Source: Draconibacterium orientale (lineage in GTDB: Bacteria > Bacteroidota > Bacteroidia > Bacteroidales > Prolixibacteraceae). Taken from it: 48,209 nt of DNA. The number at the start of each line of letters is the position of its first letter. Position 1 is the stretch's first letter. The notes beneath the pieces are model-generated. The model did no database searches, had not been told where the DNA came from, and worked only from the letters and a program-made list of their open reading frames with translations. Below are positions 18,978 to 26,015 of this stretch, piece by piece. The DNA lies in assembly GCA_020726265.1 (NCBI GenBank), contig DYSZ01000008.1, forward strand, positions 1-48,209. The letters run 5' to 3'. The position numbers and the translations under genes are program-made.

Positions 18978-19161
18978 GGTTTTTAGTTTTCTCAAAGTTA
19001 CAAAATCTGGTTTCGAAAATTTAAGTTCTGATTTATTTGCTGATTGTCAGGGAGGAATAATTTTTTATTCACAAACATTAAAAATGAGATGGTCGGTTTC
19101 TGGATTTGTGTATATTATTATCGTCAGTGTTACGGAAATATTGACACAATAATTATTCACT

Positions 19162-19222
19162 GGGAAGCAATTCCCGATATTTTGAGGTTCAAATCCTTCC
19201 GTTTTATGCGGAAGGATTTTTT
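19162..19222 (+). ncRNA. Structured leader or small RNA ending in an intrinsic terminator
   Basis: A small hairpin GGGAA-GCAA-TTCCC (19162-19175) has a GNRA-type tetraloop. It is followed by an 11-base-pair hairpin (19191-19201 with 19209-19219) ending in a T run, a classic rho-independent terminator. It sits just upstream of the ATG of the decayed radical SAM gene. It may be a transcription attenuator of that lost gene or the 3' end of a small RNA. No good promoter was found, and no riboswitch class was recognised. Confidence 0.45.
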
Positions 19223-19238
19223 AAAGATTTTGAATTAC

Positions 19239-19562
19239 ATGGAAACGAAAACAGTTCAGCAAAGACTTGAAATACTCTCGGATGCAGCAAAATACAATGT
19301 TTCGTGTGCATCGAGCTGACGTAACCGGAAAGACAGCACCAAAGGAATTGGCAATGGAGTGGCCTGCGGAATATGCCACCGTTTTACCGAAGATGGCCGG
19401 TGTGTGAGCCTCTTCAAAATATTAATGACAAACCATTGTATTTACGATTGTGCCTACTGTACCAACCGCCGCAGCAACGACCGCCAGCACCCCTCCACTA
19501 AACGAATTAATATTGTTATTGCGAGCCGACCCAAAAGAGGCGACACAATCTTTAGTAGCTAA
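19239..19562 (+). pseudogene. Remnant of putative DNA modification/repair radical SAM protein
   Basis: The N-terminal quarter of this family is clear: METKTVQQRLEILSDAAKYNVSC, then NRKDSTKGIGNGVACGICH, GRCVSLFKILMTNHC and the cluster-binding motif CIYDCAYC. An in-frame TGA at 19317-19319 breaks it after SCASS, where the family normally continues with a Gly. Homology stops at NRRSND (about 19481); the following bases are repeat-like and lead to a TAA at 19560-19562. About three quarters of the gene is missing. Its normal partner, a TIGR03915-type protein, is found as a second remnant at 23814-24578 on the same strand. Confidence 0.8.
19515..19551. repeat. REP-like element (ATTGCGAG...CAATC type)
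   Basis: The stretch contains ATTGCGAGCC and, inverted and imperfect, GGCGACACAATC around a short centre. The ATTGCGAG...CAATCT theme is familiar from dispersed palindromic repeats in many genomes. It starts only about 35 bases after homology to the radical SAM protein ends. Assignment rests on recognition, not on a copy elsewhere in this window. Confidence 0.4.
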
Positions 19563-19580
19563 TATTCATTGTATTATAGA

Positions 19581-19663
19581 AATCTGTCAATGGTAAACGT
19601 ACGCGAGGAGAAATCTCTTCGAAAAGCAGATTTCTCCTCGCTCACTCGCGCCAATGACAGATT
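19581..19663. repeat. Long dispersed-type palindrome (GAGGAGAAATCT family)
   Basis: An 83-base imperfect palindrome. The core is a perfect 14-base stem (GCGAGGAGAAATCT at 19603-19616, AGATTTCTCCTCGC at 19628-19641) with an 11-base loop. The outer arms AATCTGTCAATGG (19581-19593) and CCAATGACAGATT (19651-19663) match at 12 of 13 positions. Elements with this GAGGAGAAATCT/AGATTTCTCCTC core are, from memory, widespread between genes in Bacteroidota. It covers a spurious open frame at 19569-19766. Confidence 0.7.
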
Positions 19664-19670
19664 TTGGGTT

Positions 19671-19729
19671 CGGGACTTTGAGTTTCCAAGTCAAAAATTT
19701 ATTGTCGGACTTGGAAAGTCCGACTCCCG
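19671..19729. repeat. Inverted repeat with CGGGA ends and internal hairpin
   Basis: Left arm 19671-19692 (CGGGACTTTGAGTTTCCAAG...) and right arm 19704-19729 (GTCGGACTTGGAAAGTCCGA...) are imperfect inverted copies sharing CGGGA ends. The right arm alone forms a perfect 9-base-pair hairpin (19704-19712 with 19716-19724, loop GGA). It may be a MITE-like or REP-like element, and it is also placed to act as a weak terminator for the minus-strand metal operon ending at 19799. Confidence 0.55.
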
Positions 19730-19798
19730 TTGCTGTAATTCACTCATTATATTTTTAATAAATTAAGTTTAACTCTCGAAATGAATATCAAATAGTAT

Positions 19799-20338
19799 TT
19801 ACCTCCGTTTCAGAATTTTTATACTTAATCCTTTTTGTATTGACCAACCTTCCTTGTCGGTTAACGAAATATAGAAATGGTAATCTCCTTCATCAAACGC
19901 TCCATTTCCATTGCCTGCCGGAATGGTAATTTTCTGGCTGGTTTTGTATTCTCTGCTGCCTTGCGGAATATCGTAATCGTTGATAAAAACAAACGGATTT
20001 ACAGGAACTTTCTTTGGCCACAATTCACATTCAGTAACTTCGGAGCTGTGAGAGTGATGGTCGAAGTTGTTGTGGATATCGATGCTGTACGAACCCAGTT
20101 CAACGTTGTCTTTCAGCAAAGCCTGAAACGAAAAATCTTCGCCAAAATACAAAGTGTCGCAATTTACAGGGAACGCATCAGCAATAGTTAAATCGATTTC
20201 GGGTTTTTCGTCGTCGGTTTCCTGGTTGTTACAGGCGTTAAAAACTGCAAAAAGAAACACAAGAAAAACGGTCATCCACGCTTTCTTCCCAAATACTGAA
20301 ATAAAAAGTCCTTTTTTAATGGTCTTCATGTTCTCCAT
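19799..20338 (-). CDS. DUF4625 lipoprotein, probable metal-handling partner
   Basis: This 179-residue predicted lipoprotein has a signal ending at Cys36 (FLFAVFNACNN) after a basic N-terminus, and a DUF4625 beta-sandwich-like body. The segment HNNFDHHSHSSEVTECELW is rich in His and acidic residues and fits metal binding; that is inference. Two possible ATG starts (20336-20338 and 20327-20329) both overlap the end of the preceding DUF4625 gene, so translation is coupled. It is the last gene of the TonB receptor operon. It probably sits on the periplasmic or outer face of the outer membrane. Biochemical function is unknown. Confidence 0.82.
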   Translation of the reverse strand: MENMKTIKKGLFISVFGKKAWMTVFLVFLFAVFNACNNQETDDEKPEIDLTIADAFPVNCDTLYFGEDFSFQALLKDNVELGSYSIDIHNNFDHHSHSSEVTECELWPKKVPVNPFVFINDYDIPQGSREYKTSQKITIPAGNGNGAFDEGDYHFYISLTDKEGWSIQKGLSIKILKRR

Positions 20339-20759
20339 TGCTTTCTGTTAAAATTAAATCTTTTTCTTCTTCTGCCACATTCCCCGATTTATCGACAACC
20401 GAAAGATGAAAATGGTAGTCTCCATGTTTCGCATCGGCCGGAACCATAATTTCGTGATGGTGAACCGTGTAGTTTTTCAGTCCTGAAATTTCAGTAAAAA
20501 CAGTGTCAAGTTCCCAATGAATTGTTGTTGCACTTTTATGGTCTGCTTCAGGATGAATTTTTACCTGGTAATAGGCAAGCAATTCATCGTCACTCACTTC
20601 AAATTCAAGATGAATGGCTTCGCCTGCAAAAATTGAGTCGTTGTGTCCGACTTCCAGATTGCTAATTACAGGTTTTAAATCGTCATCGTTATTACAGGCA
20701 AACACAATAAATGCTGTAACAATCAATGATAAAACGGGCAGTAATTTTTTTGTTTTCAT
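20316..20759 (-). CDS. DUF4625-like lipoprotein with His-rich segments
   Basis: This 147-residue lipoprotein has a lipobox around Cys22 (FIVFACNN). The body matches the DUF4625 pattern (PVISNLEVGHNDSIFAGEAI, FEVSDDELLAYYQVKIH, DYHFHLSVVDKSGN). Several His-containing stretches (HPEADHKSATTIHW, YTVHHHEIMVPADAKH, NGEHEDH at the end) suggest metal binding by inference. It lies 28 bp after the TonB receptor and overlaps the second DUF4625 gene, so the two probably act together on one ligand. Confidence 0.82.
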   Translation of the reverse strand: MKTKKLLPVLSLIVTAFIVFACNNDDDLKPVISNLEVGHNDSIFAGEAIHLEFEVSDDELLAYYQVKIHPEADHKSATTIHWELDTVFTEISGLKNYTVHHHEIMVPADAKHGDYHFHLSVVDKSGNVAEEEKDLILTESNGEHEDH

Positions 20760-20787
20760 AATCTCTTAGTTTTTAAAATTTAAAAAT

Positions 20788-23190
20788 TTATTTCACGCTG
20801 AATGGGATGTTTACATTGACAACCAGATTTCTGCCGGGCTCGGGAACGTTGATGAGTCGGTAATAACTGGTATGGTTAAAGTATTTGGTATTGAAAAGAT
20901 TCTGAACCTGAACTGCAACAGAAACAACCTGACTTTTGAGCGGAATTCCGGCACCAAAAGCCAGATTAAAAATGGCCGAACCCGGAGTTTTTTCTTCAGG
21001 GGGTACAATGTTATTTTGTTTGGCAGTAATTCTGTAATCCACAGAAAAGTGCGGATTTGTGAGAACCCCGACTTTTTTGCGGGCGTATTTCAGGTTGAAC
21101 AGAACCGTAGCAGGAGGGGAAAATGGAAGAGTAAAACCCTTTTTCTCTCCTGATAACTGAACCGAATAAACGTAGTCGGTAATCAGCCCCAACTGCCAGT
21201 TTTCGGTGAATTCGCAATGCGAATGAATTTCGCCACCCCAGCGGAAAACCCGGCTCTGTGTGTAGTAGAAAACCTGGTTTCCGTTTCCGTACAAACGGTC
21301 GTGTTCCGAAGTTGGGTTCAGGTAAATATAGTTTGCAAAATAGTTTACAAACGGCGTTACACCGGCAGCAAAACGTGGGCTGTAAATTTCTAATCCGCCA
21401 TCAAACTGAAAAGCAATTTCGGGCGATAAATCAGGATTTCCAACCTCGTAACTGAAATGGTGATAATTTACACCGTTGGCAGCCAGTTCTTTGGCAATAG
21501 GCATTCTGAAACTTTTTCCCAGATTGGCTTTGGCCGAAAAATGTTCGCTGTTGAAGCTGTATCCAACCGAACCTGTGAAACTTGAAAAGCGTCTTGTTAG
21601 CGCCGGGGCACGTTGCAAATACGCCCAACCCGTGTCGGGTTCGGTTTCAACCGGACTTGGAAACCAGTCGGAATAAGCCTCGGTTTCAATCATTCCGAAA
21701 TCGTGGCGCAAACCTGCCTGAAGAATACTATTTTCCGAAGAGTTATACTTTACGTGCACAAATCCACCTGAGGTAAACTGTGTAAATGATGGAATTATAA
21801 AACCTCTTCCACCGGTTTTGTTATTTTGATATTCGGTTTGACTACCCAATGAAATCAGGGCTTTTTCAGAAGCTTGCAATTCGGTTTTTAAATTGGCTGA
21901 AAGAATGTACTTGTCGAATTCCAGTTCGAGATCGGACGGATAAGGCAGTGAATCGGGAAAAACCGCGGGCATGTAACCGTGGCTAACGTACTGGCTAAGT
22001 TCCTGTCTGAAATTCCACTGAAAACCGACGTCTGCCAAAAACTGCATTTGCTCTGTTCTCCATTCGGTTTTATTAATCGCTTTGAAATGATTCACAGTTT
22101 GATACGGATACTGAACATCGCGGTCTGATTTATCGTGAAAATTGGTGTCAACCCTGCGTGGTTCCAGTCCGTGGGCATTGGCAAAAAATCCGCTTTTATT
22201 GTACACGTTACTCAGAAAAAGTTTTGTTGAAAAACCGTTATTTACATAGCCGGCAGTAAAGTGGAGATCGATTTCGTCGCCGGCAGTGTTTCTCATTCGG
22301 TTTTCATACAGCGGGGCTTCGTAAGAGTAAATTTCAACACTGTCGGTTGGCACGCGATAATCGGCAAAATCGAGCAAAGTTACCCGGCCTGTGAAATACA
22401 ACTTTTCCCATCGGTTATAAAACATTGCCGAAAATCCTGCGAAATTGTTGTTGGTTTTTCCAATTAAATCAACGCTGCCACCAAAACTGTTTTTTACAGG
22501 TATCTCCAACTGTTTCAGCTCGATAACCCCGCCAATTCCATCAGAACCGTACATCAGCGAAGAGGGGCCTTTTATAACTACAATCCGGTCGGATGCAAAC
22601 TGGTCAACCTCAAGACCATGGTCGGCACCCCACTGCTGGCCTTCGTGTTTTATCCCGTTTTCGGTGACTACAACCCGGTTAAATCCAAGTCCGCGAATTA
22701 CCGGTTTCGACTGCCCCGAACCAATATCGATGGTACTGACACCCGGTAAACGGTCGAGCGATTTCATCAGGCTGCCACCCAGGTTTTGTTTTAAATACTC
22801 GTTGTTTACCACTTCAACACTTACCGATTCCTCCCGTTTCCGTTGATCGGCGTAATTATCAGTTATGGTAATTTCGTTCAGCGTCAATAATTCAGGTTCA
22901 AGAGTGATTTCGAGCGTTACGTTGTTTTTCAGGTTCAACTGACAGGAATATTTTTTATACCCCAGGTAAATAACCTGGATTGTATAATCGCCGGGCTGCA
23001 GTTTACCGATAATAAACTTTCCGTTTTTATCGGTTACAGTCCCGTAATTCCCCGGACTTACCAATACCGATGCTGCCGGTAATGGCTGTTTGTCGTTATC
23101 GCCGACAATGCCCGATAATGTAAATATTTGCTGACTTATTGCTGAAACCGGCAGTGCCAATACAACAAACAGCAACCAAAAAACCCTCAT
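20788..23190 (-). CDS. TonB-dependent outer-membrane receptor with carboxypeptidase-regulatory domain
   Basis: This 800-residue receptor should import a scarce ligand across the outer membrane using TonB energy. Residues 1-20 are a signal peptide. Residues about 22-105 form a carboxypeptidase-regulatory-like beta-sandwich (GIVGDNDKQPLPAASVLV...YLGYKKY). A plug domain follows (SLDRLPGVSTIDIGSGQSKPV to MYGSDGIGGVIEL, about 145-225), then the barrel with typical PDLSPEIAFQFDGGLEIYSP. It is not a SusC, being short and lacking a SusD partner. Its neighbours are a His/Cys-rich small protein and two DUF4625 lipoproteins, which points to a metal or metal-complex ligand, perhaps like ZnuD. That is inference. 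Confidence 0.92.
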   Translation of the reverse strand: MRVFWLLFVVLALPVSAISQQIFTLSGIVGDNDKQPLPAASVLVSPGNYGTVTDKNGKFIIGKLQPGDYTIQVIYLGYKKYSCQLNLKNNVTLEITLEPELLTLNEITITDNYADQRKREESVSVEVVNNEYLKQNLGGSLMKSLDRLPGVSTIDIGSGQSKPVIRGLGFNRVVVTENGIKHEGQQWGADHGLEVDQFASDRIVVIKGPSSLMYGSDGIGGVIELKQLEIPVKNSFGGSVDLIGKTNNNFAGFSAMFYNRWEKLYFTGRVTLLDFADYRVPTDSVEIYSYEAPLYENRMRNTAGDEIDLHFTAGYVNNGFSTKLFLSNVYNKSGFFANAHGLEPRRVDTNFHDKSDRDVQYPYQTVNHFKAINKTEWRTEQMQFLADVGFQWNFRQELSQYVSHGYMPAVFPDSLPYPSDLELEFDKYILSANLKTELQASEKALISLGSQTEYQNNKTGGRGFIIPSFTQFTSGGFVHVKYNSSENSILQAGLRHDFGMIETEAYSDWFPSPVETEPDTGWAYLQRAPALTRRFSSFTGSVGYSFNSEHFSAKANLGKSFRMPIAKELAANGVNYHHFSYEVGNPDLSPEIAFQFDGGLEIYSPRFAAGVTPFVNYFANYIYLNPTSEHDRLYGNGNQVFYYTQSRVFRWGGEIHSHCEFTENWQLGLITDYVYSVQLSGEKKGFTLPFSPPATVLFNLKYARKKVGVLTNPHFSVDYRITAKQNNIVPPEEKTPGSAIFNLAFGAGIPLKSQVVSVAVQVQNLFNTKYFNHTSYYRLINVPEPGRNLVVNVNIPFSVK

Positions 23191-23244
23191 AGCTGAAGTT
23201 TATGACTTTTTGTAATAAAAAATGAACTGATAAAAAGCTGAACA

Positions 23245-23601
23245 TCAGCAAGTGGGAGGCGCTCTTGGTATTAAATTGGAAAATATGTTTTTTGAATATC
23301 CTTTCAGCGGGACAGAAAATACCTGTCCGGTTTCGATTACAATATTTTGTAAGGATAAAAACTCAGCCGGGACTTCGTTTATCGGGAAATGATAACTACA
23401 AATGGGGCAGGGCTCTTCTTTTTCTTCGGTAACATCGAAACCCGCAAAACCAAAGTCAGAATGTGGCTCACTGCAACTTACCGAACACTGTGTACAATGC
23501 GAATGCCCGTGATGAACCACCACGTGAAAAGGCTGGTAAATCAGCGGAAAGCTGAAAATGCCAAACAATAAAAAAGCAATATTTCGAATTGTGTTTCTCA
23601 A
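23245..23601 (-). CDS. Exported His/Cys-rich small protein, probable metal binder
   Basis: This 118-residue protein has an N-terminal signal or anchor segment (NIAFLLFGIFSFPLIYQ) followed at once by HHGHSHCTQCSVSCSE. Further on is a CPICSYHF pair, and it ends in SNLIPRAPPTC. Small His/Cys-rich proteins ending in RAPP-like tails beside TonB receptors are known in Bacteroidota but not functionally defined. The start is TTG (23599-23601), since no in-frame ATG lies nearby; this is the least secure point. It is the first gene of the putative metal operon, 54 bp ahead of the receptor. Zinc or copper binding is inferred from composition only. Confidence 0.7.
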   Translation of the reverse strand: MRNTIRNIAFLLFGIFSFPLIYQPFHVVVHHGHSHCTQCSVSCSEPHSDFGFAGFDVTEEKEEPCPICSYHFPINEVPAEFLSLQNIVIETGQVFSVPLKGYSKNIFSNLIPRAPPTC

Positions 23602-23665
23602 AATTTTCGAATTTTCGCCGGAATTGCCGGGTCGTTATTCTATAAGTTCGCAACAATTATTCAGA

Positions 23666-23686
23666 TGCAACAACGTTGCAAATATA
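23666..23686 (-). promoter_or_regulatory. Palindromic operator overlapping the metal-operon promoter
   Basis: TGCAAC-AAC-GTTGCA (23666-23680) is a perfect 6-base inverted repeat with a 3-base centre. It overlaps a minus-strand TATATTTG box (23679-23686), which fits the Bacteroidota -7 consensus TAnnTTTG. A repressor bound here would block the transcription start. The shape suits a Fur/Zur-family or other metal regulator, but I do not claim a match to a known motif. Confidence 0.55.
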
Positions 23687-23813
23687 GTATTTGTTTAATC
23701 TGAATTGAATAAATTTTTTTATGCATTGAAAAAATGAATTTAAAACCGAGTGGTTAGACTATAAAAAATGCTGTTTTATTGGAAACAAAACCGAAGATAA
23801 AATTGACACTGAT

Positions 23814-24578
23814 TTACACTACGACGGGACTTTTGAAGGATTTCTCACTGCCATTTTTGAGTGTTACAACCGCAAGGATTTTCCAGTTGAAATTGTTTCG
23901 CGCGATGGTGAACAGAAATACCTTTTTGCCCAAAAAGTAGATGTTCAAACCGATGAACCCATGGCGGAGCGGGTTTAGAAGGGTATTCTGCAAAAAATGA
24001 CGGAGAAAAACAAGCAGTTTGTGTTTTATGCTTTTCTCTCGGAGGAGCAGGGAATTGAGATGAAAATTTACCGTTTTCTGCGACGGCTGTTCAGCAGCAA
24101 TCTGAATATTGAAACCGATTTTGGCGACCCGGATGTTTTGTATCTCACACAAACTTCGCGGAAAGTTAAGCAGGAAGCCATGCGGATGCTACAGTTTGTA
24201 AGGTTTCAGCACACAAAAGACGGGTTGTATTTCTGTGGAATTGAACCGTGCTATGATGTTATTCCGCTTGTGGTAAGCCGGTTTCAGAAACGATTTGCCG
24301 ACCAGTGCTGGCTTTTGTACGACTTAAAACGAAATTATGGCATGTTGTACGATAAAAACAAACCGCAGGAAGTAGTGATTTCGAACAAGGAATTCAGTTC
24401 GATAACCGGACAGGTAAACGAAAATGTGTTACAGGAAGGGGAGGAGTTTTACCAGAAATTGTGGAAATCGTATGTCACACACATCAACATTCAGGAACGC
24501 GAAAACCTGAAACAGCAACGACAACACCTACCTCGCCGGTTCTGGAAATTTTTGCCGGAGATGATGATTCTGAATTAG
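23814..24578 (+). pseudogene. Decayed TIGR03915-type putative DNA repair protein
   Basis: Family sequence begins at LHYDGTFEGFLTAIFECYNRKDFP with no ATG in frame nearby. It is interrupted by TAG at 23976-23978 (AERV-stop-KGILQK, where the family has Trp, so TGG to TAG). It then runs intact to PRRFWKFLPE and a TAG at 24576-24578. The later part (GDPDVLYLTQ, MLQFVRFQHTKDGLYF, RFADQCWLLYDLKRNYG, LWKSYVTHINIQERENLKQ) matches the family throughout. Such proteins are encoded next to a radical SAM protein and are thought to act in DNA repair. Here that gene is the remnant at 19239-19562. A 193-residue fragment could still be started at ATG 23997. Confidence 0.8.
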
Positions 24579-24588
24579 TTATATTTAG

Positions 24589-24629
24589 TTTTAACTTTTC
24601 CAAAGTTTTAAACTTTGGAAAAGTTAAAA
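24589..24629. repeat. 41-base near-perfect palindrome
   Basis: TTTTAACTTTTCCAAAGTTT (24589-24608) is followed by one T and then its exact reverse complement (24610-24629). There is no T run placed to make it a good terminator for either neighbour, though it sits between the convergent ends of the TIGR03915 remnant and the DUF1080 gene. It shares the CTTTCCAA theme with the repeat at 19671-19729. Confidence 0.7.
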
Positions 24630-24636
24630 AAACCTT

Positions 24637-25431
24637 CTATTGCAATAATTCCTTTGGTATTTCCTTTATCGATTTAATCTGAATGGTTTTTACAAATAAT
24701 TCGGCTCCTTCCGATTGCAACTGTATCTTTCCTGAACTTGCTGGAATGATTTGTCCGTTTTCTGTTTTGCCGATGTTTGTGTTAATCATCACAACCTGCC
24801 CGTTTACCACATGCACCGAAGTACGCCCAAAACAGTAAAGGTCAACCGTATTCCAATTGCCCAGCGGTTTTTCAGCGTCAAATGCTTTTTTAATTCCCTG
24901 TCTTTCGTAGATTATGCCAAATGGCTTAATCGAATCGTTTTTTGAGTACATAAAACCGTCTTCAACGGTTTTTACAGCCGTTTCGCAATACATGTTTTTC
25001 ATCAGGTAGGTATCGCCGAGCCTTTCGTGCATCAACTGGCATTCTGCATTTACCATCCATGTCCCCAAAGCTTCGCCAAAATAGCCAAAACTGTGATACA
25101 GTAACCCACTGTTTTGTTTGGTGTAAATCGAGTCACCCCATTTAAAAACGAGTTGCAGGTGGTAATTGGAGAAAGTGTCGCGGGTTGCCAGCGAACCGTT
25201 TACAACACCCGAAATGCGAATGAGTTTTTCGCCGTCTTTTTCAACAACACTAAAAACATTTTCAGTAGTTGCTCCAATTCCTGCATTTTCGGCACCCGTT
25301 AGAAAAGTTCCAAGATGTTTGTCCCAGTTGTCGAGGTTTTCACCATTAAACAATGGGTTCCAGGGGTTTTGGCAAGAAGTGAAAATCAGCACTATAAAAA
25401 GTGAAATAAGCAGAAAAGAAAATTTTTTCAT
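24637..25431 (-). CDS. DUF1080 (3-keto-disaccharide hydrolase-like) lipoprotein
   Basis: This 264-residue protein has a lipoprotein signal ending in FTSCQNPW (Cys20) and one DUF1080 concanavalin-like domain starting at PLFNGENLDNWDKHLG. The matching core elements are NYHLQLVFKWGD, NSGLLYHSFGYFGEALGTWMVNAECQLMHERLGD and the C-terminal KIQLQSEGAELFVKTIQI strand. Some members hydrolyse 3-keto-glycosides, but the domain is widely reused for sugar binding, so the activity is not proven. It is a single gene between a palindrome and a terminator. Start ATG 25429-25431. Confidence 0.88.
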   Translation of the reverse strand: MKKFSFLLISLFIVLIFTSCQNPWNPLFNGENLDNWDKHLGTFLTGAENAGIGATTENVFSVVEKDGEKLIRISGVVNGSLATRDTFSNYHLQLVFKWGDSIYTKQNSGLLYHSFGYFGEALGTWMVNAECQLMHERLGDTYLMKNMYCETAVKTVEDGFMYSKNDSIKPFGIIYERQGIKKAFDAEKPLGNWNTVDLYCFGRTSVHVVNGQVVMINTNIGKTENGQIIPASSGKIQLQSEGAELFVKTIQIKSIKEIPKELLQ

Positions 25432-25460
25432 ATCAATATCAGGTTAGTTGAATAACAAAA

Positions 25461-25490
25461 AAAACTGTCTCATAAAAATAAGACAGTTTT
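25461..25490 (-). terminator. Intrinsic terminator after the small HTH gene
   Basis: AAAACTGTCT (25461-25470) and AGACAGTTTT (25481-25490) form a perfect 10-base stem with a 10-base loop. Read on the minus strand, it is followed by a T run, 24 bases after the stop of the 85-residue HTH gene. It also insulates the DUF1080 gene from upstream transcription. Confidence 0.75.
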
Positions 25491-25514
25491 TCAAATTTTT
25501 TATGGTATTCAGAA

Positions 25515-25772
25515 TTAATGTACAGCTTCGGCATTAATTAATTCCATCGCTCTGTCGAGAATCGCTGTATCGTCAAGCATTACAATACCCCCATTGGGGC
25601 CTGGTTCCATGTGGATTCCAACTGAAGCTCCTTTTACATAATTGGCGCCTCCAAAATAATTTCTGACGGTTTCCTCGCTTACATTAAACTCCTGCGCCAA
25701 TTTTTTGATGGAACCGGCAGGCAAACTGTCTTTGATTTTTCGCAACTCATTAAAAGTGATTTTACTTGTCAT
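25515..25772 (-). CDS. Small helix-turn-helix DNA-binding protein
   Basis: This 85-residue cytoplasmic protein has a likely helix-turn-helix at residues about 20-42 (GSIKKLAQEFNVSEETVRNYF). A conserved-looking tail follows with GIHMEPGPNGGIVMLDD and AILDRAMELINAEA. It resembles short uncharacterised DNA-binding proteins found across Bacteroidota, so it may be a nucleoid or regulatory factor; the target is unknown. The gene stands alone with its own terminator. Start ATG 25770-25772. The 243-base gap upstream of it (25773-26015) is AT-rich and holds nothing I can name. Confidence 0.8.
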   Translation of the reverse strand: MTSKITFNELRKIKDSLPAGSIKKLAQEFNVSEETVRNYFGGANYVKGASVGIHMEPGPNGGIVMLDDTAILDRAMELINAEAVH

Positions 25773-26015
25773 AGCGCATATTTTTTATGTGATTATTAAA
25801 AGATTTTTAGTCGCACCTGTAAAAATAGAATTAATAATTTAATAACAAAAGTTTCACAGATATCTATTTCTGGGGTCTGGATGAAAATCAATTTTTACTG
25901 TGAACGGATGAATTGTTACAGTTTGATTAAGATGCAATAAATCAATAAATAAGTTGAAGATTATATTCTGTTAAACCAAGAGAGGTGCCAATTGCATTAA
26001 CATTTATTAAGATTG

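Noticed and set aside
19180-19200. GGTTCAAATCC, which looks like a tRNA T-loop
   Set aside because: The T-stem pairs poorly, no matching acceptor or anticodon arm lies upstream, and the bases belong to the terminator hairpin at 19191-19219.
19044-19238. N-terminal extension of the radical SAM remnant
   Set aside because: The frame before ATG 19239 crosses the terminator hairpin and its translation is not family-like.
19569-19766. Open reading frame of 65 codons after the radical SAM remnant
   Set aside because: It lies wholly on the palindromic repeats, has no ribosome site or protein-like composition and matches no family I know.
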